A DNA stretch of 64,000 nt from Heliocidaris erythrogramma (taxonomy: Eukaryota; Echinodermata; Echinoidea; Camarodonta; Echinometridae). How positions within the stretch are numbered: the first letter of the stretch is position 1; each line of letters starts with the position of its first letter. The position numbers and the translations under genes are program-made. The notes below the pieces were generated by a model, which worked only from the letters and a program-made list of their open reading frames with translations, did not search any database and had not been told where the DNA came from. The stretch spans positions 19,747,880-19,811,879 of the forward strand of contig CM046855.1 of NCBI GenBank assembly GCA_025617745.1. Reading direction: 5' to 3'. Shown piece by piece: positions 57,519 through 64,000 of this stretch.

Positions 57519-58583
57519 ATGGACTTAGAAAATACAAATATTCCTGCAAATTCCTCAACTGAGAACACGACTGGAGATGATAGTCCAAAGTGTTGGGCGA
57601 ATGATGTGACTGACCCAGAGGTGGTAGTTCGTGTTGGAGAATTTGGTGATTCCATTCCGGAAAGGGGTCGACAAGAGTATACGTCACAAGAGTTCAGGTT
57701 AAATGCTCAGTATGTGGACAGTACAGACCCAACCGAGATGGTAGGCCGCACAAGTGGAATCTCCTCCCGAAGAGATGTACTACCCGAGAAGTTTGGTGGT
57801 AAAATGCCATGGCAGGACTATCGACGACACTTTGAAGTGTGTATGAACCTTAATGGCTGGAGTGACTTGGAAGCAGGACAATATTTGGCAACTAGACTGC
57901 ATGGCCCTGCACTGAAAGTACTTGGAGGTTTTGCGTCGCATGACAAGATCACCTACGGTAAATTGGCGAGTCATCTGGGACAAAGATTTGGTCCAGGAGA
58001 GAATGCTGAAAACTTTCTCATCGAGTTGAGAATGAGACGAAGACGAAAAGATGAATCATTGCAAGAGCTGGGACAAGCAATACGCGATTTGACAAGTCTT
58101 GCTTACCCGGAACTGAGTAGTGATGCGAGGGAGCGCCTTGCGAGAGGACATTTCTCGGATGCGATAGAAGAGCAGGAAATCCGAGCTGGAATATTCCGTG
58201 CAAATCCCACTACTCTCGATGGAGCTATCCGTGCTGCTCTTGCCACTGAATCCTTCATGAAGTCAGAGAGGGTGAGAGATCGCTTCAAGCCGGCCCATCA
58301 GATTCGCTCAATGGAAAGCAAGGCTGAGCCAGCTCCTGTAGATGAGAAGACAAGAAGAGAAATTCAAGAATTAAAGTCAAGTTTGCAACAGCTTACTACA
58401 ATGATTGAGAAGTTGGCAGTGACTCCTAAAGTTGGCAGTAACAATAGAGTTTGTTATTTCTGCCGAGAACCAGGACATGTTATCAGAGACTGCCCTAACA
58501 AAAATCGTGCTCAGGGAAACGACAACAGGCCTTCCCAGTGGGCCATGGGACGGTCACGCCCCCAGCAAGGTCCCAGGACATAG
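57519..58583 (+). CDS. gag: gag
   Basis: 354 aa capsid/nucleocapsid polyprotein that packages the element's RNA. An N-terminal acidic leader of about 90 residues precedes a helical capsid core (from EKFGGKMPWQDYRRHF to roughly residue 250, with LATRLHGPALKVL and FLIELRMRRRRKDESLQEL), as in Ty3/gypsy retrotransposon gag. A single CCHC zinc knuckle CYFCREPGHVIRDC is at residues 312-325, followed by a basic Q/R/P tail. A splice-acceptor-like tctctttcatctag ends 6 nt before the ATG. The last 85 bases overlap the pol frame, which is -1 relative to gag. Confidence 0.92.
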   Translation: MDLENTNIPANSSTENTTGDDSPKCWANDVTDPEVVVRVGEFGDSIPERGRQEYTSQEFRLNAQYVDSTDPTEMVGRTSGISSRRDVLPEKFGGKMPWQDYRRHFEVCMNLNGWSDLEAGQYLATRLHGPALKVLGGFASHDKITYGKLASHLGQRFGPGENAENFLIELRMRRRRKDESLQELGQAIRDLTSLAYPELSSDARERLARGHFSDAIEEQEIRAGIFRANPTTLDGAIRAALATESFMKSERVRDRFKPAHQIRSMESKAEPAPVDEKTRREIQELKSSLQQLTTMIEKLAVTPKVGSNNRVCYFCREPGHVIRDCPNKNRAQGNDNRPSQWAMGRSRPQQGPRT

Positions 58584-60511
58584 GAGATGATTCTGAAGTG
58601 AATTTGCCTCATGCAATTTGTACCATAAATGAAAATCAAGATGGCATGTTTGTTCCTATTAGAATTTTTGGTGTTATAGTGTTATTTCTTATTGATACGG
58701 GAGCCATGGTTACCGTTTTGAACAATCAAGTGCATGGAAGACTATCAAAAATCCAATCTGGATTACAGTCAACATATGTGAGACTACAGCAAGCAGATGG
58801 TACACCTATAAGAGTACATGGAAGTTTAAACACTGATGTGGAAATTGGTGGCACACATCTAGAGACTGAACTTGTAGTAGCTGACATTGAAAATGAAGGC
58901 ATTCTTGGAATGGATGTACTTTCACGGACTGGAAGTATTATCAACTGTGACAAATATGAGGTAAACTGCAATGGGGAGCTCATTCGTTGCATCAGAAGGA
59001 GTGAACGTTGCCAAGTGGGACATGTTGATGTATTTGAAGAGGTACCAGAATTTCTGAATGATTTACTTAGTAGATCGCTGACAAACATCAGCAATTCAGA
59101 TCAACTTAAACTTGTCAAATTACTGATACAGCACAAAGACGTATTTAGCAAGGGAGATCATGATCTGGGTAGGACAGACAAGATTACTCACTCAATACAT
59201 ACAACCTGTGCAGCCCCTATCAGACAACGCCCAAGACGCCCACCTATGGGACAGAGGGAGGAAATTGAGAAACAGGTGCAAGACATGCTAGATAGAGGCA
59301 TTATCAAGCATTCCGCAAGCCCATGGTCGTCACCAATAGTACTGGTAGACAAGAAAGACGGCTCCAAACGGTTCTGTGTAGACTACAGAGAATTGAATAA
59401 ACAAACAATTCGAGACTCTTTTCCCCTTCCTAGAATTGATGAGTCTATCGACTGTCTAGCAGGTGCAAAATACTTTTGCACTTTGGACTTAGCAGCCGGT
59501 TACTGGCAGGTACCACTGGATGAAGATGCAAAACTCAAATCAGCATTTGTAGTGCCAGGTGGACTATTTCAATTTGAGGTCATGCCGTTCGGGCTATGTA
59601 ATGCCCCTTCAACATTTGAGCGTCTAATGGAAACTGTACTAGCTGGACTACAATGGAAAAGCGTTCTAATCTATCTGGATGATGTGATAGTGTTCGGCTC
59701 CACGGTTGAAGAGGTAGTACAGAGATTAGAGGCCGTATTCATACGACTTAAAGAGGCAAAGTTAAAATTGAAGCCCAAGAAGTGTCACCTCTTTCAACTG
59801 GAAGTCTTGTACCTTGGTCATGTGGTGTCGGAAGAGGGAGTGAGCACCGACCCATCCAAAACGGAAGCAGTAAGGAATTGGCCTACCCCAACTTCTGTCA
59901 CTGGTGTGAGAAGCTTCCTTGGATTAGCATCCTACTATCGCCGATTCATCCACAAATTCTCTGATGTAGCAAAGCCCATGACGGAATTAACCAGGAAAGA
60001 AACACCCTTCGTCTGGACTGAGCGATGTGAAGCTGCTTTTCAAGCACTAAAAATCAAACTGACCACGACACCAATCTTGGCATATCCACGCATAGGGGAA
60101 GGATTTCTACTAGACACTGATGCAAGTAAAGATGCAATTGGAGCTGTACTTTCTCAGGAAGAAGAAGGCAGAGAACGAGTCATTGCATATGCCAGCACCA
60201 CTCTCAGCAAGGCAGAGCAGAATTACTGTGTGACACGCAGGGAGCTGCTTGCTATAGTCTACTTCCTTAAACATTTCAGACCCTATTTGTATGGACAAGA
60301 TGTAACTGTTCGTACTGACCATGGAGCACTGAGATGGTTACTCAACTTCAAGAACCCAGAAGGGCAATTAGCACGGTGGTTAGAGGTTGTTAGTCAGTAT
60401 AAACTCACCCTTGTGCATCGGGCAGGAAGGCAACACTGCAATGCTGATGGTCTCTCACGCCGTCCTTGTCGTCAATGCGGTCAAGCAGAGAACGTCTGCA
60501 GTAATGAATAA
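58499..60511 (+). CDS. pol: pol part 1: aspartic protease, reverse transcriptase, RNase H
   Basis: Open from 58499 (-1 to gag), stop at 60509-60511. Counting from the GTG at 58538: protease LFLIDTGAMVTVLN with catalytic Asp at about residue 53; RT with KKDGSKRFCVDYRELN, LDLAAGYWQVP, MPFGLCNAPSTFERLM and YLDD at 379-382; GVRSFLGLASYYRRFI connection; RNase H with LLDTDASKDAIGAVL (Asp about 526), RRELLAIVYFLKHFRPYLYG, TDHGAL and the GRQHCNADGLSRRP end. These are the standard gypsy blocks in standard order. The frame stops right after RNase H; the integrase is not fused, which is unusual. Likely produced as a gag-pol fusion. Confidence 0.93.
   Translation, partial: QKSCSGKRQQAFPVGHGTVTPPARSQDIGDDSEVNLPHAICTINENQDGMFVPIRIFGVIVLFLIDTGAMVTVLNNQVHGRLSKIQSGLQSTYVRLQQADGTPIRVHGSLNTDVEIGGTHLETELVVADIENEGILGMDVLSRTGSIINCDKYEVNCNGELIRCIRRSERCQVGHVDVFEEVPEFLNDLLSRSLTNISNSDQLKLVKLLIQHKDVFSKGDHDLGRTDKITHSIHTTCAAPIRQRPRRPPMGQREEIEKQVQDMLDRGIIKHSASPWSSPIVLVDKKDGSKRFCVDYRELNKQTIRDSFPLPRIDESIDCLAGAKYFCTLDLAAGYWQVPLDEDAKLKSAFVVPGGLFQFEVMPFGLCNAPSTFERLMETVLAGLQWKSVLIYLDDVIVFGSTVEEVVQRLEAVFIRLKEAKLKLKPKKCHLFQLEVLYLGHVVSEEGVSTDPSKTEAVRNWPTPTSVTGVRSFLGLASYYRRFIHKFSDVAKPMTELTRKETPFVWTERCEAAFQALKIKLTTTPILAYPRIGEGFLLDTDASKDAIGAVLSQEEEGRERVIAYASTTLSKAEQNYCVTRRELLAIVYFLKHFRPYLYGQDVTVRTDHGALRWLLNFKNPEGQLARWLEVVSQYKLTLVHRAGRQHCNADGLSRRPCRQCGQAENVCSNE
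58514..58520 (+). promoter_or_regulatory. Predicted -1 ribosomal frameshift site (GGGAAAC)
   Basis: In the gag frame the bases read G GGA AAC, a canonical X XXY YYZ slippery heptamer, 61 nt before the gag stop and inside the gag-pol overlap (pol frame open from 58499). The pol frame has no ATG before the protease, so it needs a shift. Downstream DNA is moderately GC-rich; I did not fold it. Confidence 0.7.
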
Positions 60512-60631
60512 GTAAACATATAAATTATTCAATTAGTTGAATTGAACATTTTCATGCATTGACATTTTCTATTTATGTGTATTAAATAGGTGCTTTACTA
60601 TGTTAACTTGATGTGAACAGTGACTGCAAAA

Positions 60632-62080
60632 ATGAGTTTGGAGGACAAAATAGTTGATAAGATACAAGCAATACAATTGTCACCGACTATTACATATGAT
60701 GACATAAGAAGAGTCCAATTACAGGATCCTGATGTTAAACATGTACTGCGCTGGAAAGAGCAAAACGAACACAGGCCTAACTGGAAAGATGTATCCAGCC
60801 TCTCATCAGCAACTAAGAAATATTGGATAAATTGGGACTTGTTAGAAGTCAAGGATGAAGTGCTAACTCGGAGATGGGAATCAGACAATGGAAAGGAGGT
60901 CAATTGGAAGATAGTACTACCACGTGCTTTGAGACACAAAGTTCTGCTTGAACTACATAGTTCAAATACTGGTTGTCATTTGGGAATGAACAAACTGTTA
61001 CACAAAGTCCAACAACGGTATTACTGGGTTGGACTAACAGCAGATGTACGGTCAATGGTCCGGAAATGCAATGTCTGTGCAAAACTGAAGAACCCACCTA
61101 AGAAGGCTAGAGCCCCTTTGCAACAATATCGTGTTGGAGCCCCCATCGAGAGGGTGGCAGCTGATATATTGGGCCCTCTGCCCATCACAGATAGAGGAAA
61201 CAAATATATCCTTGTAGTAGGAGACTATTTTACCAAGTGGGTAGAAGCCTATCCACTGCCAAACCAAGAAGCTATCACCATAACTAGAGTGTTAGTTCAA
61301 GAGTTTATCTCAAGATTTGGTGTACCCAAAGAATTGCACACTGATCAGGGACGCAACTTTGAATCCAATGTCATGACAGAAGTATGTAAAATACTAGGCA
61401 TTAAGAAAACCAGGACTTGCCCATTACACCCTAGGGGAGATGGATTTGTAGAAAGATTCAATCTTACCTTAGTAAGCACTGTTGCCTCCATACTCGAACC
61501 GGATAGGAACCAGAAGGACTGGGATGAGAAAGTGCCCCTGGCAATGATGGCATATAGATCATCTGTTCAGGAATCAACCGGTGAAATTCCAGCGATGATG
61601 ATGATGGGAAGAGAAATTCCTTTGCCACTCGATGTCTTGGTTCAATCTCCATCTCCTGAAAGACGAGAAGAAACAGATTATACATTTGAATTACGTCAGA
61701 AGCTTCAAGATGTACATGAAGATGCGAGAGAGAAGTTACGCCTGAGTGCTGATCGCCAAGCGAAAACCTATGACAGGAACACCCAATTAAGAAGTTTCCA
61801 CACAGGGGACTGGGTGTGGTTGAGTGGTGTACATAGGAAAAGAGGTGTCTGCCCCAAGTTCATGGCAAAATGGACAGGGCCATATCTGATAATTGACAAG
61901 TTATCTGATGTTGTATATAGGATACAGCAAAGTAGGGAATGTAAAGCCAAAGTGGTGCACTTAGATAGATTGAAGTCCTATGAGGGTCCCACCATGAAGG
62001 ATTGGACTAAACTATTACCCCCTAGGAGAAATCCCGAAAGAGTTAAGCGAATACCCAAACGATACAGTTGGGTAGAATAA
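60632..62080 (+). CDS. int: Integrase in its own ORF
   Basis: 482 aa from the ATG at 60632 (in-frame GTG at 60620 directly follows an AG). HHCC zinc domain: HSSNTGCHLG..RKCNVCAKL (from about residue 109). The catalytic core has D178 (ADILGPLP), D238 (HTDQGRNF) and E274 (GFVERFN): the D,D(35)E spacing is exact. A GPY/F-type module (KWTGPYLIIDKL, about residue 414) and LDRLKSYEG follow; no chromodomain. The ORF is in the same frame as pol part 1, but about 120 nt and several in-frame stops lie between, so readthrough is implausible. An acceptor-like ttgatgtgaacag precedes it. The N-terminal 100 residues are not recognised. Confidence 0.92.
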   Translation: MSLEDKIVDKIQAIQLSPTITYDDIRRVQLQDPDVKHVLRWKEQNEHRPNWKDVSSLSSATKKYWINWDLLEVKDEVLTRRWESDNGKEVNWKIVLPRALRHKVLLELHSSNTGCHLGMNKLLHKVQQRYYWVGLTADVRSMVRKCNVCAKLKNPPKKARAPLQQYRVGAPIERVAADILGPLPITDRGNKYILVVGDYFTKWVEAYPLPNQEAITITRVLVQEFISRFGVPKELHTDQGRNFESNVMTEVCKILGIKKTRTCPLHPRGDGFVERFNLTLVSTVASILEPDRNQKDWDEKVPLAMMAYRSSVQESTGEIPAMMMMGREIPLPLDVLVQSPSPERREETDYTFELRQKLQDVHEDAREKLRLSADRQAKTYDRNTQLRSFHTGDWVWLSGVHRKRGVCPKFMAKWTGPYLIIDKLSDVVYRIQQSRECKAKVVHLDRLKSYEGPTMKDWTKLLPPRRNPERVKRIPKRYSWVE

Positions 62081-62123
62081 CAAGCTCATTTATGAATGCC
62101 TTTAATTTCTTTACTTTATACAG

Positions 62124-62951
62124 ATGCCCCGTTGCCGCAGGTGTAAAGATGACTTTGGAAATTACCGGGAATTGAAGAGCCACCTGAGGGACAGGCATGA
62201 TTCCGACCTAACATACAAGTGTCGGAAGTGCGATTTTGAAAATGAAGACGAGAAGCCATTGCTGAGGCATTACAGACGACAGCACAAAATGACAGGAAAA
62301 GAGACAAGGTACAATAAGTATGACGAGGCCTCGATCAGATATCTTCGACGAAGAGATGCTAAGGAGAGACAGAAAAGGAGAGAAGAGGAGGAAAGAAAGG
62401 AGAGAAACAGCAAGGAGGAGGAGAGAAAGGAGAAAAGTAAGAAAGAAGAAGAAGTAAGAGAAGAAAGCCACAAGGAGAAAACGGAAGAAGAAGTAAGAGA
62501 GGAAAGCCGCAGTGAGGAGGACAGAAAGGAAAAGGAGGCTGAAAGAAGAGAAATGGCCAGACGAGTGGCAAGGCAGATAGAGGAAGAGAAGAGGAGGAGA
62601 GAAGCGGAGATCAGTGTCATTGCGAGTGACCATGAGGAGGAAGACGATAACAGCGAGAAATCCGAGTCTGAGTGCAGTGAAGAGAGCGTAGAGGAGAGTG
62701 AAGAAGAAGAAGAGAGTGAAGAAGAAGAGCGTAAAGAGGAACGACAGGTATCTCCTCTCAGGATGTGCATCGACAGACCATACGACGACCAGTTCAACGT
62801 GACATGCACTGTGCAACAGCCCAAACTTGGGATTACGCAACTAAAATGTGTCACGGTCACTACGGAAACGTACATCAACGTAAGAGGACAAAGTGTTCTC
62901 CACGAGAGGAGGGTTTCGAACTTTTACCCCCATGATGAGCTTTCTGATTAA
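62124..62951 (+). CDS. Fourth ORF: two C2H2 zinc fingers plus long charged region
   Basis: 275 aa. The ATG abuts an excellent 3' splice site (tttctttactttatacag|ATG). Two fingers of form C-x2-C-x12-H-x4-H occupy residues 4-54 (CRRCKDDF..HLRDRH and CRKCDFEN..HYRRQH). Then come about 110 residues rich in E/K/R (EERKE, KEEEVREES, likely a single long helix), an acidic stretch (SEEEEESEEEE) and a folded-looking C-terminus (CIDRPYDDQFNVTCTVQQP..CVTVTTETYINVRGQ). There is no signal peptide or membrane segment, so it is not an envelope protein. A nucleic-acid-binding accessory protein is plausible; the function is unknown. Confidence 0.8.
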   Translation: MPRCRRCKDDFGNYRELKSHLRDRHDSDLTYKCRKCDFENEDEKPLLRHYRRQHKMTGKETRYNKYDEASIRYLRRRDAKERQKRREEEERKERNSKEEERKEKSKKEEEVREESHKEKTEEEVREESRSEEDRKEKEAERREMARRVARQIEEEKRRREAEISVIASDHEEEDDNSEKSESECSEESVEESEEEEESEEEERKEERQVSPLRMCIDRPYDDQFNVTCTVQQPKLGITQLKCVTVTTETYINVRGQSVLHERRVSNFYPHDELSD

Positions 62952-63126
62952 TGTTTTTAAATTATTATTCGTTAATGTGCAAAAAAAAAAAAAAAAAAAT
63001 TCCTCCACTTTGACATTCCATGTTTTTGATGATATATATTATATGCTGACTTATGTATGTACATATATGTATATTTACAGTATAAACATGCAAATGTTTA
63101 CTTCGCTGAGGACAGCGAATTCTTTT

Positions 63127-63139
63127 AAGGCGGGGGTAA
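63127..63139 (+). promoter_or_regulatory. Polypurine-tract-like site before the 3' LTR
   Basis: aaggcgggggtaa immediately precedes the LTR TG. It is purine-rich but broken by one C and a T, so it is a weaker tract than usual. It would prime plus-strand synthesis. Confidence 0.5.
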
Positions 63140-64000
63140 TGTGACGGTTTTGGCACCAGCCCCCTAATTTTTAAAATTTTAATAGGATAATTGATGACTG
63201 AATAAAATAATACATGTTTTCTTTTGAATGAAAGATTAATATATTTCCTAGTAAACTGTTGTGATATGCACGTTTCAGGCATTGTCTTTTTAAACATCCC
63301 GCAAGAGATGTGTTTTGTATTGGATGTGACGTTGAGGGTGCTATATCATACAAGGCCTCAAAGTCGCCAGGTTATAAATTTACGCGCAAGTATGTGTGAC
63401 GTCACAATCACTTTCGCTTTTGGGGGCTTGGCACTTTTAACCAATCACGTCACAGGGTTTAGGGGTATAAATACGGGGCGGGAGACACAAATTGTTCACA
63501 ACTTTTCAAGGACGCCATCTTGACAGAAGTTCTCTCGCTCTTTCTCCACTCAATTTTCTTTTCAAAACTCAACCATTGTAAGTACAGATTATTTCTCATT
63601 TTAATAGGAGTAATTTAACTTGTTTCATATGGACTGCATCTCATACTGAATTAATGAATTTTATAATGAATTTATTGACTGAATGTGAGATTTTATGAGG
63701 ATTCTGACACACAAATTCACAAGTCTAGGTTTTGATCTCTGATGAAACAATTGCAGTCATGAAGTATTTTCATATCTAATGGAGATGAAAATATTTATTT
63801 ATGAAGTGTATGATGTGATGTTTTCAGACTACATGTAACTTCTGGAATTATTTTTGTGTTCAATAGAATTTATTGAAATGTCTGAAATTTTCTAAGTGTC
63901 AACACTTTGGCTCTAGAAACTAAAGTTTTCTAAGTGTCACTATTTTGGTTCTTTTAATTAGGACTTAGAACAAAACACAAGTCATTCATTGCATTCATTG
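63140..64000 (+). repeat. 3' LTR (first 861 bp; truncated by window end)
   Basis: Identical to 54090-54950 apart from one noticed base (G63279 against A54229), no gaps. Includes the promoter elements at +9050. Confidence 0.97.

Larger units (their letters stand above)
54090..64000 (+). mobile_element. Ty3/gypsy-type LTR retrotransposon, nearly complete (3' LTR cut by window)
   Basis: Order: 5' LTR, primer-binding site, gag, protease-RT-RNase H, integrase (separate ORF), a C2H2/charged ORF, purine tract, 3' LTR. RT before integrase places it with Ty3/gypsy rather than copia. The first 861 bp of both LTRs match at a constant offset of 9050; I noticed one difference (A54229/G63279). ORFs are intact. 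It is therefore a recent insertion and may be active. Flanking GATAT at 54085-54089 should be repeated after the 3' LTR if a 5-bp duplication was made. There is no envelope-like gene. Confidence 0.95.

Noticed and set aside
62208-62878. Long minus-strand frames opposite the C2H2 ORF
   Set aside because: Ser/Leu/Phe-rich shadows of the Glu/Lys-rich sense frame; the sense frame has zinc fingers and a splice acceptor at its ATG.

Overview
This is a metazoan window: spliced genes with GT-AG introns, AT-rich intergenic DNA and a heavy, diverse load of transposable elements. The host proteins (DPY30, symplekin, a small aldo-keto reductase), Penelope-like elements, foldback elements and marine-invertebrate-type MITEs suggest a marine deuterostome, most likely an echinoderm. 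That is an inference from style; I cannot name the species.

Layout. (1) 1-1.8 kb: last coding exon, stop and 3'UTR of a plus-strand DPY30 gene. (2) 5.46-28.7 kb, minus strand: a complete symplekin gene (SYMPK), reconstructed as 27 coding exons that join in phase to 3804 nt (1267 codons plus stop). Its introns hold a TTAA-flanked piggyBac derivative, families of short inverted-repeat elements, 170-bp and about 152-bp tandem arrays and a palindrome-rich AT tract. (3) 28.7-37 kb: intergenic DNA, or the first intron of the next gene, with foldback elements, a 7SL-RNA-like fragment, homopolymer runs and a tandem array of about 330-bp units. (4) 37.1-50.8 kb, plus strand: an aldo-keto reductase gene with seven clear exons plus a weak candidate first exon at 33.36 kb. 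One of its introns contains two adjacent Penelope-like retroelement (PLE) structures, both organised as inverted repeats. The first carries two identical hammerhead ribozymes; the second is interrupted by a 5'-truncated non-LTR retrotransposon. (5) 50.8-54.1 kb: 3' flank with a local duplication, a pogo-like MITE and a SINE nested in another MITE. (6) 54.09-64.0 kb: a young Ty3/gypsy-type LTR retrotransposon whose 3' LTR runs off the window.

How the parts work together. DPY30 is a core subunit of SET1/MLL H3K4 methyltransferases. Symplekin is the scaffold of the mRNA 3'-end cleavage machinery. The reductase is metabolic. These are ordinary neighbours, not an operon.

The unusual biology lies in the mobile DNA. 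The LTR element has gag, then protease-RT-RNase H reached through an apparent -1 slippery site, then integrase in a separate ORF, then a fourth ORF with two C2H2 fingers and a long charged region. A strong 5' splice site lies just after the LTR promoter, and splice-acceptor-like sequences abut several ORFs, suggesting expression by splicing. The PLE locus shows a complete hammerhead fold in inverted duplicate.
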